From assembly GCA_949751835.1 (NCBI GenBank), contig CATKHK010000092.1, positions 104,328-168,327 on the forward strand: DNA of 64,000 bases, in the 5' to 3' direction. The notes beneath the pieces are model-generated. The model worked only from the letters and a program-made list of their open reading frames with translations, had not been told where the DNA came from and ran no database searches. The position numbers and the translations under genes are program-made. Positions 32,899 through 44,075 of this stretch are shown one piece after another (position 1 is the stretch's first letter; every line of letters starts with the position of its first letter). Source of the stretch: Blepharisma japonicum (Eukaryota > Ciliophora > Heterotrichea > Heterotrichida > Blepharismidae).

Positions 32899-33863
32899 TT
32901 AATAAAATGGTATTTCGTTTCCTGAGTCTGGGCTTTCTTCTCCGAATTCTTTAGATTGATGGTCTGCTAATGGTGATCCTAATGGTTCTTCAATTGGAAG
33001 GGAAATCTAGATAAAAATTACCCCAGAATCGTCTGAGTCCGAGTCTTTTCTTCCTGCCCAGAACACATATAAACAATATACATTGAAAATGTCTTGGCTC
33101 ATGAGTCTACACAAGAGGAATAAAAAGATGTTCACTCCTAAGCTTGCATTAGAAAATAAATCGACACAGTTATTCTGAGGAGTTAAAATCTGTATCATAT
33201 TTTGGATCATTGATACGGAGTTTCCAAATAAAACAATTAAAATCAAAACCCTGATGAAAATAATTACCATAATTCTTTTTCTCTGCTTGTATTTATCATC
33301 AAACTGTTTTGCTTGAGAATTTTGAGCTCCCGAGCCATTTTCACCCCTAAAACAAAGAAAACTACAGTTAAAACTAGTCCGCTTGATCTTAAATATATCC
33401 AAATCCCATTTGTACAGTCATAAATATTTTGGTTTGACCCACTAGCAGCTCCAATATATACCATAAACCCTGTTAAATACCCTATATTTGCTATTAACAG
33501 CGAAAATCCCATAATTTTATACATTCTCCCTTTTTTCATTTTCGACGCTTCTCCTGAAAAATAATAAAATACCAAAGTGTTTTCTATGAACTGTAAATAT
33601 ATCATAATCAAATACATAACATTGAATTCTTCATCAATAATCATGTAATGGCAAAACATACAAATTGTTTGAAGAACCTGGATATAAAGTATAGCCAATA
33701 TTTTGTTTGCGAAGATTCGAAATAGTTTTATGTGCATTATTACTTGATATCCCTGATTTTAAAGTACTGTTGCGAGGAATTCAAGAAAAGAGACCCCAGC
33801 TAAAATATAGGCAACACTACACCATGCTACTCCAAGTGTTGAAATGCAGGTTGCATAAACCAT
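32899..33863 (-). CDS. Seven-TM protein with one unexplained frame break
   Basis: Exons are 33768-33863, 33022-33752 and 32899-33006. Two 15-nt introns (33753-33767 and 33007-33021) are clear. Seven hydrophobic segments can be counted, with a Ser/Asp/Glu-rich C-tail ending GNEIPFY. Between TM5 (SGLVLTVVFFVLGVKM) and TM6 (KRIMVIIFIRVLILIVLF), near 33310, the frame must shift by -1. No GT-AG intron fits, but one extra A in the run of As at LKQ would give LKQKQFDDKYKQRKR. This could be a base missing from the assembly, a real frameshift or a recent lesion. About 311 aa when continuous. The 7TM layout suggests a receptor, not a transporter. Confidence 0.72.
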
Positions 33864-34015
33864 TTTTGTGTTATTAAGTTCACAACTATTAAGCGAATTT
33901 TTAAAAGAATATGAAATGAAGGGTTTTATAGGGTGTTAAAATAAAATTAGGAGGTTATTGTTTGGTGATTATTTAGGGTGTTAAATAGAGGTTGCTATAA
34001 GAAATTAACTTATTT

Positions 34016-36580
34016 TTAACTACGAGCAGATTCTCGAGAAATTGCATGATATCTGTTTTTTTCTCTTGAATAAAATACAAATAATAAGCAAATGACCATT
34101 ATCAGCAGGATAATTATGATGGATCCTATTAAAACTGGGTATGTATAGGACACTTCTGAGTCCAAGCTGCATCTTTCTCTTACAGGTGGCTCGTTTCTGA
34201 AGAAAATACAGTTTTCTCCTTCAGTGTGCCAAATTTCTCTATACCCATTAGTGCAGTGCCCTCTTGTTGTTTGAATATTTTCCATATTGCATAGCTTACA
34301 AGCAGTTCTCGTTTTCCAGTCAAATTCATGCTTGCATTTATCAATTTTTTTTAGCTGAGGCCAACCTTTACTAATCTTTTTATCACAAATAAAATTAATT
34401 TGCAGCGAATAATTATTTTTATTGTCACATTTATCACCATTTTTATAATTCACTACAAATCCATTTGGAAGTTCTAAAATATCATCCATGGTCCTCCCCA
34501 TATTCACAATCAGCTGATTTTTGCATAAATTCTCTTTGGTGTTTGTTAATGGTGGGTCTATTAAAGAAAATGCATAGCCTAAGCTTTTTTGGTATAAATA
34601 TTCAAATTCAGGTAAAGAAAATTCTGAAGCATTGAGGACAGATACATAAAAGCTTTGGGTTGAATGAGGAACTTCAATTGGGCCCCAAAAAGACTGATGA
34701 GTGTATACTAAAAGTTCATGGTCTCCTGAGTTTTCTATTAAATTTTCAATGTGGTAGCTGCCTTCGCTTAAGCTCAGATAGCCTATTCCAACACATGAAG
34801 CGTGATCTGGGCTTGATCTGGTGTTTTGAGGGCATTGCTCACATTTTTTGCCGTCATAAGAAAAATAATTGGGCTTGCAGACTTCACAGTCTGAGTTCTC
34901 ACTGTTGGGAGCATAGCCAGGAAGACATCGGCGGCAAAAAGCGCTTCCAGGGCCACTAATAAGCTCTCTATCACATGATATGCATTTAGAAGCTCCTCCT
35001 TCTAGTGATCCTTCAATGCTAATCGTATAAATCCTAACTTCTTCATTTTCTGCGCCAATTTTATAGATCCATCTTGCTACATGTTGGCCAGCAGTCAATG
35101 CAATTGTACTCCAATGTCTTCCTTTTTCAGTATAAACCTGTATCTCTTTCCCATCAATATATAAAAACAGTCTCCCTGTCATTGCATACAATATTTCATA
35201 TTCAAATTTCAATGAACCGTCTTTAACTAGGCTCATCTTTCTTGTAAGCCCAAGCTCCTCTTCAGGATCTACAATCCCAGTCGTCAAATACCCAGAATTC
35301 GCTTGCCAACCTGAGACAAATTTACAGTGATACCCTCTATAAGTAGAGCAATCAGTCTCAAAATCGCTTGGAAACTCATACCAGTCCTTCATTTCTATCA
35401 CGTTAAGTGAATGTGTGCCGCTTGGGCATTGGTGGCAAATATGATCATATTCTGTCTCTACTAAATAAGTCCCTGGAGGGCATGGGGTACATACAGTAGT
35501 TTCTGTGTTAGGGATTAAAGCATGATAAAATCCAGAGCTGCAGACTTCACAACTTAGCCCTGGTTCTCCTTTTGGTAAAGAAAAACCTGATTTTTTGTCA
35601 CAAATCATTGGCTCTTTTCATTGGTAAAATTTTCGTCTTTTATTATTTTCGCATTTAGAATAGTGCATTTTATAGTCATTTTCTGTGCATGGGAGTCTAT
35701 CAATGCAGGAGGCTATTCCGATTGAGCCTTGGTAGGAGTACTTGCCTTCTGGGCAGGGCTTGCAGATTCTGTTTTCAAGATAAGTGTCTTTTGGACAGAT
35801 GTCGCATGAGCTTGAGCCTTTGGAACTGGACCCAAAAGGGCATGGTAGGCATTCGTAAGATGCATAGTCTATTCCGATGATTTTTATGTAGAGGATAAAA
35901 GCTCTTATGTCAATGTCGTCCCCAGCTAAATTTGCTGTGTATGTGAAGTTTAATAACTGATTTCCTTTTGGTATTGTGAAATTTTTATATTTCCACGTAA
36001 TTGCATCTATCTCGCTATCAGAATACAACTCATTTATACCTGTGCTGAACGCCAATGCACCATTATTGCTCCCTTTATAAATTCTTGTCATCTTTTTGTA
36101 CTTATACGAGACTTCTCCAGTTTTTACAAAATGCACAGGCATTTTGAATTCTGTCCTATAAGGTCCTAATATATTAGAAAGTCCCGTCTTTAAAAAAGAG
36201 TCATAATACGGCGTTCATGATATGCAGTCTTCATTAATGTATTCTTTGCCTTTTCAATATGCAAAACATGTAGAGTCTGCATTTCTTACATAATCAGTTC
36301 AAGGTATTCCGCCTTCTCCAATTCATATTCCACCTCCTAAGCTATAAGTTCCTTCAGGGCAATCTGTACAAATCAAATCATTATTTTCAATGTCCAGTAC
36401 CTGCCCTGGACCGCATACTATATCACAAGGCAAGTTATGAATAGGGTCAGGAATGGTCTCATTGCAATTATTTTCTGCATAAAAGATGATGCTCATTTTC
36501 CCATTTGAACATTCTGTGAAGTGTTTTTTTATTTGGCAAGCTTGAGATAAGAAAGATAGAATAAAATAAAGCAAAACCAT
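34016..36580 (-). CDS. ELAPOR/EIG121-like Cys-rich type I membrane protein
   Basis: The product is 854 aa, read through many TGA-Trp codons (for example GGGIWIGEGG and CISWTPYY). The signal peptide is MVLLYFILSFLSQAC. Repeated Cys-rich modules of the ephrin-receptor/GCC2-GCC3 type follow (CTDCPEGTYSL, CPPGTYLVE, CPSGTHSL), separated by beta domains. Near 700 lies a mannose-6-phosphate-receptor-like stretch (FICDKKISKGWPQL, HEFDWKTRTAC). The TM is at about 810-833, with a short tail ending in a Ser/Arg-rich stretch. This order matches animal ELAPOR1/2, linked to endosome/lysosome and secretory traffic. It lies 17 nt downstream of the esterase gene on the same strand. Confidence 0.82.
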
Positions 36581-36597
36581 TTTATTTTAATGAGTTA

Positions 36598-37548
36598 TTA
36601 CGACAGTGATGGGAAATTATTTGAGTCTTGGGACATTTTATAAAGAATTGACATTTGGATACCAGATTTTAAAGCATAATCAGGGCCAGAAAGACCAAAA
36701 CCATCCCAGCAGGCGTGAGGGTTTATATCAGTCCATCTTTGCGCTTGAGGATAAATAATAATTATATCGTTGGATTCAGCCCATTCATTATACCCGGCGT
36801 TAGCTATAAATACTGATCCTAAGTAGTCATAGCTCATTGCACAGCCATGGAGAACCATATGAATCCTGCATGGTTTTGTTTTACAGTTTGCAGGGATATA
36901 CTTATAGCCAGTGTCCGCAAAACCTGCATTAGTGATTCCATATGCAGTTTGGTTGAATTCTACCAGGTTTTGTAAATTCTGCTGAGTTTTGGGGGTTAAT
37001 GAGCCATAAATTAAGCTGAGGATTTCTCCAGCTGCATCGATTTGACAATTATTAACGTAAGGCCAGCTGTATATCCCGCATTGATTTCCATAGTGATTTG
37101 TTATGAAACCATGGGCTGCAGGCGTATCAAATAAGCTTACAATATTTTCTTGAGGAATGTAATTCAAATAAAACTCCTTCACCTTTTTTGCAACCCCGAC
37201 ATCTATCATGGTATCATTGGTTCCTCCAAAAATCCAAACCTTGCTATTTTTCAGATTTATTGTGTCATCTATATCCCCTTGCTTTGAAAAATGATCTGTA
37301 TATCTCTTCAGGACTTTTACATCAATAAGATATGGAGAAGTCGTGCATGCGAATTTTGCATAAAGTTTATGATTCATTGCACAGAAATAAGGGCCACCTG
37401 ACATAATCCCTGCACCTATTACATCTTTGGAAAACGCAACATGCATTTGAGAAGCCATAAAAGCTCCTGAACTGAAGCCAGAAATTGAAAATTCCTTGGA
37501 AATCACAGTTGTTGCAAAAATTCAGAGTAAAATAAGGCTAATCCTCAT
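36598..37548 (-). CDS. Secreted PHB-depolymerase-like esterase
   Basis: The product is 316 aa, from ATG 37548 with a signal peptide whose Trp is a TGA codon (MRISLILLWIFATTVIS). It has alpha/beta-hydrolase features: a lipase box GFSSGAF (GxSxG), FGGTNDTMID carrying the likely Asp, and HG for the catalytic His. Many paired cysteines are present, with HACWDGFG near the end. The best fit is the extracellular short-chain poly(3-hydroxybutyrate) depolymerase group, common in bacteria and fungi. A phagotrophic ciliate could use it to digest bacterial PHB granules. Acquisition from bacteria is possible, but codon use is like its neighbours. Confidence 0.85.
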
Positions 37549-37613
37549 ATTTAAAAGTTCCATATACCCCAAAGTGTTAGGTGTTAATTAATTATCTCAA
37601 AAAATGTAAACAA

Positions 37614-38855
37614 TTAAAGCCAAAAACTTTCTGTTTCGCTTGGTTTTGATAACTCTGTAACTCTTCTTCTTAATTTTACCTCTTGGAATGATCTGTTTTC
37701 TATTGAGGGGGACATGCTGCTGTCTTCTCTAAAGCGACCAGGGCTTTCTTCTCTGTTACGACCAGGACTTTCATCTCTGACACGATTAGGGCTGCAATCT
37801 CTCATAAATTCCAATTTTGTCTTAAAGTTTCCATATCTCCTTCTGCTCGTTTCCACAATTCGTCTTGGAGTTGAGGGCTTGTTTCGTTTTATGTACAATA
37901 ATAATTTATCTCTTGCTTGCTTTGAAGCTAATTTAAACTGATTTGTATCTTGCTCTGAAACTTTATTTATTTCTTGTTGGCTTGCTAATCTTATTAACAT
38001 ATTTCTTCCTTGAAGCTTTAATTTAAAATTCTTTTTTAAGTCTTCAATGGTTTCTTCAGGAAACAACGAAAAAACATCCTGCTTTTTGAAACTCGCTATA
38101 ACTGCATACTCACTGGAAACTCTTATCGTAAACGAGCTTGGCTGCCCAAAAAATATACATTCTTCATTAAAGCAAGTCCCAACCCCCAATTTTACTACAT
38201 TTTTCCTATATTTTACTCCAGATTCTATTGTAATTGCAGCTTCTCCATCAAAAATAAAATACAACTGTTCACTTAAATCCCCTTTGCTTATAATCAAATC
38301 TCCTCTCTTACAATCATCAAAATGCAAAGAATATGCCACTCTTTCTTTAAAACTGTGGGAATATTTCCCAACATGTGGAATAAACTGCTCCACAAAATGC
38401 CTAGCTTTTTCCAGCTTGGCAAATACATAAACACCTAAAATTCTATTGAAGTCTTCTTGAGGGATCATAATCATATTTGTAAGTTTATTCGCACAGGCAG
38501 TTAGAGATCGAGGTAAATTTCGGACGAGGCCTCTTTCTCCGAGCTGTTTGCCGACTGATGCTTTGCCGACTAATTTTAAATCTCTTCCATGCTGGGCAAA
38601 TACATCAACTTCTCCAGTTAATATAAGGAAAAATTTGTTAGGTGGGTCTCCTTTCTTAAAAATGGTTTCTTTCTTTTCGTATACTTCTAAAGTCATTTGT
38701 CTGCATAACTGTAATAAAGACACTTGATTTAGATGGACTGCGTAGGATCTGTAGTCTTCTAGACAGTATAGGTAGCGGCTGAGTCATTCTAAGTCATCAT
38801 AAGTCCGGTCTTTGTTTTGGAGGATTTCAATCGCCCTGGGAAGCTCTATGTCCAT
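37614..38855 (-). CDS. Protein with two cyclic-nucleotide-binding domains
   Basis: The product is 413 aa, with one TGA-Trp in the N-terminal helix (DDLEWLSRYL). CNB-1 (about 55-155) has GDPPNKFFLILTGEVDVF and LGERGLVRNLPRSLTA, a fair phosphate-binding cassette. CNB-2 (about 165-275) keeps the fold (GDLSEQLYFIFDGEAAI), but its cassette reads CFNEECIFFGQPSSFT without the key Arg. The C-terminal 100 residues are Arg/Ser-rich with repeats of the type ESPGRxRE. No kinase or channel domain is present. It may be a cAMP/cGMP sensor or a structural relic. Confidence 0.85.
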
Positions 38856-38920
38856 GTTGCAAAAATAATTTACTTCATCAATTTTTAGCTATGATTTTGA
38901 TAGGAATATTATTTTATGAA

Positions 38921-40186
38921 TTATAAAGCCTGATTAATAATAACTCCAGGACTGCAAGCCCATTCTATTATTTTGCTATCAATTAATAGTGAATTTGGGT
39001 CCACAACCTTGACGTTTCAATACTCAAGATTCTATATAAATTTTACATTTTCCTCATAATTAATTTGCATTTTTGAAAGTAAAGGATCTCCTATATAAAG
39101 AACTGATTCAAAAGTAATCAGCTGGTGAATTTGTGAATTTGTATTATAAACGCTTAGGCTGAAGAAGGTTCCTTGAGAGTCACAAGCGATAAAAACTGCA
39201 GGGGTGTCTTCAGGGTTATTTGTGATGCTTCCTAACATTTTACATATTAGGATTTTCGCTTGATTTTTCCCACTATTAAGTAATGCTAAGTGAGCTGCGC
39301 TGTAGTTCTCTCCAAATGGTTTATTTTTTATGATAACTGGTATGGTTCTTATCATCGCCATTAGCACTTTCTTTTTAATTCCACAACCTGTCGTGATTTT
39401 CTGGCTAATTAATTGAACTCTTTCAATAATCTGGCTTATTTGGGCTTGTGAATTGAGATTTGGGTCTAATTCATGAGCTTTCTGGAAATCTGTGATAGCT
39501 TCTTGATATCTTTCCAAATACCTATACGCTTCTCCTCTATTATAATAAAGATCAGGGTTTGGCGTTTCCATAAAATTTTCTGCTTGTCCATATGCTTTGA
39601 GCGCTCTATTCAATTCTTCAGACGATGGTCTATTAATAAAAAAATTCGTCAAATGCGCATTAGCGAGGACATACCAAGAGTATCCATCTTTTATATCAAG
39701 TGCCAAAGCTTGTTTTGCTAATCCTATGCTTCCTGAAACATTATTTTTTCTTTCTTCATTTTCTCCGACAAATCTTGATATCATAGACAATTTTCTTAAA
39801 ATTTCTTTATTTGGCCCTGTTTGTTCTAAAGCTCCTTCAAAGCATCTTTTGCTTTGTAAATAATCCCCTTTCAGATATAGCATTTCTCCCATCCAATTTC
39901 AAGCGTCTCCGTTTGTAGGGTCTAGTTTGACACTTCTGGTTAGATTGTCTTCTGCAATTTTGTCATAGGTTTCAGGGTTTGCGGAGGCCCGGCCTTTATA
40001 GTAAAGTAACTTTGCTCTAGCTGATTTAGGGAGAGCATTAAGAGGAGGAGCGTTATCGACTAAACTGATGATTTCTCTTGAGAGTATTGAGGCTTGTTCA
40101 GAGTTTTTTGAGGCTTGCAGGACATTGAGATTATCTACTTTAGCTTGGAGTGAAGCCAGCAACTCTGAAACTGGATTTTCTTCCAT
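38921..40186 (-). CDS. TTC5: TTC5/Strap-like TPR protein
   Basis: Exons 39047-40186 and 38921-39031 encode 416 aa; the intron is 15 nt (39032-39046). One TGA is Trp (GDAWNWMGEM). Tandem TPRs cover the first 220 residues (YYKGRASANPETYDKI, KGDYLQSKRCFEGAL, SWYVLANAHLTNFF, YYNRGEAYRYLERYQEAITDF). A C-terminal OB-like domain follows, whose final strand (YWNVKVVDPNSLLIDSK) is recovered only after splicing. TTC5 in animals binds p300/JMY and also triggers tubulin autoregulation on ribosomes; the latter could matter in a tubulin-rich ciliate. Confidence 0.85.
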
Positions 40187-40282
40187 TTAATATTAAACTT
40201 TAACAAATTTGTATTGAAGTAAAATTTATCTGATATAGCCTGTTTTATTAATAGTGTGCATTAGGTTATAAAACCAAGGAAA

Positions 40283-41656
40283 ATGGAAACAAATAAATCT
40301 TTATCGAAAACTATTCTGAAAGGTAGATTTATTTCTCATACAAGAAACCCACAAAAATCTCAGTCGTTAACAAATTTTAATTTTACAGTCCCTAGTAAAA
40401 AAAGATCAAGTACATTCCAAATATGTGACCCGTTGAAAATTGTCTCACCTATTAAATTAATTTCAAAAATCCCGAGTCTCGATCAGCCCAAAATTCTAGA
40501 CCAAGACTTATTAAATTTCCGGAAAAAAATTCCACTTCCTCCCACCTATATCACACCTTTAAAAATAAAAGTGACTGATGAAGCTTTGGAGCCTGGGCTA
40601 TTATCACCCCCAGGCTTCAAACAAAAAGACATTAAACCTACTACAAACCCTGGCCATGACCGAAGAAAAGCTTTATCTATGAATGACCTTTTATTACCAT
40701 CTGTAAAAGCAAGAATATCAGAGCCGTTTCCTGATTCACATATTTTATCATTGCAATCCCTACAATTTATTATAGAAGAGATGAAAAAACCTGTAAGAGA
40801 TATTGAAAAAATATATAACATGACTAGACGCTTGAAATTTTTTCTTCAATACAAAGCAGATATCGTTAAACAAATGCTGAGGATTGGAGAATATGAATTT
40901 TATAACAAAGGACAAATTATCTTCAGAGAAGGAGAAGTCGGAAAACATTTATATGTGATTTTAAGAGGATCAATAGGAGTCCAAAAAGAGTCAAAAAAAC
41001 CTGGAGAGCTTGCTTATATAATTAATTCAAGATATGACGGAGAAGTGATAGGTGAGTATGCAATTGTGAGAGGAAATGTAAATAATGCGGCTGCACAGAG
41101 AAGTGCGACGTGTTTTGCGGCTGAGGCGTGCCATATGATTAAAATTTCAGCTGAGGATTATGTGTTTGCAGTGAGTGCAAATATTGATATAGAAAGCAAA
41201 ATTCTACATTTCTTGAATGGATTAGGACCATTTGAGCATATTGCCCCCATTGATTTAGCATTATTAGCGAATACTTTGAATAAAGAATATTTTGGTCTTG
41301 ATGCTGTTGTACTAGGAGCAGGGATGATTCCAAAAGGAATGTATATAGTTTATTCAGGTAGAGTAAAAATTACTTATCCATTTAAAACACCAAAATATTC
41401 AAAAAAATCAAATAAAATCACTTATAAAAATAGCGTAAAGGATTTTTATTTGCCAAGAGGAAGCTATTTTGGCCAGAGAATCCTTCTTGGTGGGTATCAG
41501 CCTGCGAAATATTCGGTGATTTCGGATTCAGCACAAACATCAGTATTAGTGATCACTACTCATGAGTTTAATTTACTTTATAACCCCAATAAAGAAGACA
41601 CTATTAATTATTTATCAAAATCGCACCAATTTGATATTGATATACCTAATTTATAA
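40283..41656 (+). CDS. Protein with two cyclic-nucleotide-binding-like domains
   Basis: The product is 457 aa. A long Ser/Lys/Pro-rich N-terminus (1-155) is followed by CNB-1 (about 205-300: FREGEVGKHLYVILRGSIGV, IGEYAIVRGNVNNAAAQRSATC) and CNB-2 (about 315-440: MIPKGMYIVYSGRVKI, FGQRILLGGYQPAKYSV). CNB-2 lacks the conserved Glu/Arg pair, so it may not bind cyclic nucleotides. The gene diverges from TTC5 with a 96-bp shared promoter region. It is similar in layout to the CNB protein at 37614-38855, but not obviously a close paralogue. Confidence 0.85.
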   Translation: METNKSLSKTILKGRFISHTRNPQKSQSLTNFNFTVPSKKRSSTFQICDPLKIVSPIKLISKIPSLDQPKILDQDLLNFRKKIPLPPTYITPLKIKVTDEALEPGLLSPPGFKQKDIKPTTNPGHDRRKALSMNDLLLPSVKARISEPFPDSHILSLQSLQFIIEEMKKPVRDIEKIYNMTRRLKFFLQYKADIVKQMLRIGEYEFYNKGQIIFREGEVGKHLYVILRGSIGVQKESKKPGELAYIINSRYDGEVIGEYAIVRGNVNNAAAQRSATCFAAEACHMIKISAEDYVFAVSANIDIESKILHFLNGLGPFEHIAPIDLALLANTLNKEYFGLDAVVLGAGMIPKGMYIVYSGRVKITYPFKTPKYSKKSNKITYKNSVKDFYLPRGSYFGQRILLGGYQPAKYSVISDSAQTSVLVITTHEFNLLYNPNKEDTINYLSKSHQFDIDIPNL

Positions 41657-42044
41657 TATAATTAATTAAACTCTGCTACGAGAATCTCTGCTTCAATAAT
41701 ATCATAAATTAAATTTAGGGGTTCAGCTAAATATTGCGGCCTAAATTTTCCTTTAATTTCCATTTTCAGTTATTCAGATTTTAATTTTATATTCCTAATA
41801 TAATTTAGTATATAAATAATTATTGATCAAAGCTAAAATTCAATTTAATGGAAAAACTCCTTGAAGGCTTGTATAGCCCGAGCCTTCTTTGGCTCGGGCT
41901 ATATGTGAAAGACAAGAAATTAATTAATAACAGAATATTTTGAAAATGGAGGCCATCTTTACATGCAATAGTCATTAATAATCATTAATTTTAAGATTAT
42001 TTATTTAATTAATACAGGCTGAAATCACAATTTAGACCATCTTT
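41657..42044. other. Intergenic, convergent, with hairpin
   Basis: This AT-rich spacer lies between convergent genes and contains the strong GC-rich hairpin at 41872-41903. No ORF is seen. Confidence 0.5.
41872..41903. repeat. Perfect 13-bp inverted repeat (hairpin)
   Basis: TATAGCCCGAGCC (41872-41884), loop TTCTTT, then its exact complement (41891-41903). The stem is GC-rich inside very AT-rich DNA. It lies about 215 bp after one stop codon and 140 bp before the opposite gene's stop. It could be an RNA hairpin, a small ncRNA or a protein site. Confidence 0.85.
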
Positions 42045-42842
42045 CTAGATATTGTAGCATCATCTTTTTCGATCCTTAATATTTTTTAATTTCAAATCAA
42101 AAGACTTTATTTCTTCTTCATTATTTTGAGCGTCCAATAATTCTCAATTTTTTTGAGATTTTTTATGAATTTTTTTTCTCAGCAACATAAAATCAGTGCT
42201 TTTTGATCGAAATTTTTCTCTTTCACTTTCTACTCTGCGAAGGCTTCTATGCCTAACTTTCTCATATAATTTCTTCTTGGAATTTATACTTTTCAAGGTA
42301 TTTAACATTCTCTCATTCAATATTTTAGCTTCCCCAAATTTATATCTATGTGGATGCGGCTGATTTGCATAAAAATTGCATAATCCTTGGTTCCTTTTAA
42401 AACCTTTAGGATCCTCTGTAAAAAGTAATCATTTTTTCGAAAATCCGCATTTTCTTCTTACATGTGGGCATTCTAACTGTGTATAATCAGCAACTTGGCT
42501 GAGTGGCAAAGTATGCAAATCAAAAGAAGTTAATTGTTTAGACCATGAATATTCTTGATGTGTGAAACTATCATTATGAGAAAGTCGATTTTTTTTGAGA
42601 TCTGACATAAATCCATGTGGAGATTTCTCATGTCCTGCTATAAGAGAATTTTTTGTGTCGTTATTTAAAATATTGATAAATGAGCCATGAAACGATTTCG
42701 GGGTTTCTTCGCTTACACCTAATTTAAGCTGTGGAAGAAATTTTTTGGATGGTCGGTTTTGCGGGGTGTTATTACGGAGTGTATATTTTGATGCTAAATA
42801 ATCCGGTAAGTCAAAACTTGCTGTACTTTTTTGAGGTTTCAT
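42045..42842 (-). CDS. Hypothetical basic protein (265 aa)
   Basis: The frame is read through three TGA-Trp codons (SKKWLLF, QKNWELL and RKRWCYN) to TAG 42045. It is Lys/Arg/Ser/His-rich, with a possible Cys/His cluster in the middle (LECPHVRRKCGF, then NFYANQPHPHRYKFGEAK) and a helical basic C-terminus (KKKLYEKVRHRSLRRVESEREK). No known domain is seen. It starts 12 nt after the DHHC gene's stop on the same strand, an extremely tight spacing. Confidence 0.7.
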
Positions 42843-42854
42843 TATACAAAATAA

Positions 42855-44021
42855 TTATTTAAAGTTAATCAATATTTTATCATCGTGAAATGTAAATCTT
42901 CCTGAAATAGGCTCATTGCTTGAAATACCATCGCATGGTGATACCAATCCTCCAGTTTTGTTATTATCGCAGTATTTCTCAGGTTTCCCATCCTCTTCTG
43001 AAAATTTTTCTGACATTCTGGTAGCTTCAATTGAGGGGCACAAAAAATATTTTTGAAAAGTTAAAGGACTAAACGCCCTCGCATGAAAACGCATAGGAAA
43101 AGTTTTTGCACAGATAACGCTAAAAATGTTTTTTAAAATCGATCTTTTACTGTATGGATTGAGTGATTTTTTCCAAGACTTTTTAATTATCTCGTTAGTA
43201 GTTTGGCCTGTAAATAGCAAATAAGTGTGAAAAATGGTCAACCCAAGCACAAACCACATCATCTAACTATTTTTTACCACCAAAGCAACTAGTAAAATAA
43301 ACATAGTAGGCCCTGCTTTTTGTAAAGCATTTTGGAAAGCTTCCATTCCACCGTCGTCTTTTGCCTTATCTGAGACTACTGCTAAATGATATATGCTGAA
43401 AACCAAGTTAAAAATAATTAAAGAGCTTGTAGAATATAAAAATCCCATAAAAAACTTGTAGTTTCTTTTTCCTATACAGTTTCCGACTCATGGGCAATGG
43501 TGGTCAAATTTTTCGACACAAACGTCACAATCTCCACAATGGGAACTTCTGGGAGGCCTTAAAATGATACCTAAATAATATGTACAGGTTCTACAGTATT
43601 TCAATTTAATTAGTCTTCCTCCTACTTGGTATTCAAAAAAACCTTTATCTAATGCTGATAATTTTGTTGGATCCTGCTGCATTGCAAATGATAATGTAGG
43701 TGCTCCTCTTGGGCCAACTGCAAATGGAGGCTCTTGTCTAGGTAAAAATCCTGGATTTGTAGTAGATGTGATCACTTGAAAAGTCAATGATAATAATAAA
43801 AATAATGCACTTACAATAGGGACAAAGATATAGTCTTCAGCAAAATACTTACCTGGGACAGAAAGAAATATTATCCCCGGAACTAAAATTAAAAAAAAGG
43901 TTATGATTGCTCGATGAACATCAGGACTAAGTAAAGCATACCCTGCCATTATTTTCCCGTCACAAAAGAACTTGTTAGTGCCAGGCCAAGAAAGATAGGA
44001 TCGTGAGACAATGTCATCCAT
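42855..44021 (-). CDS. DHHC-type protein S-acyltransferase
   Basis: Exons 43278-44021 and 42855-43262 encode 383 aa; the intron is 15 nt (43263-43277, GTAAAAAATAGTTAG). Two TM segments (about 40-85) precede the [24 protein letters not shown], then [14 protein letters not shown], where the final Trp of the DHHC-CPW motif is a TGA codon, and [12 protein letters not shown]. Two more TM segments and a TTNE motif follow, as expected. The enzyme palmitoylates membrane proteins at Golgi, ER or plasma membrane. Possible local substrates with N-terminal cysteines include the PKG at 53651-56368, but this is only suggestive. Confidence 0.95.
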
Positions 44022-44075
44022 AGTGTCTATACCTCAAATTTATATTTTTTATAAAACCCATTTTATGCAGGAAAA

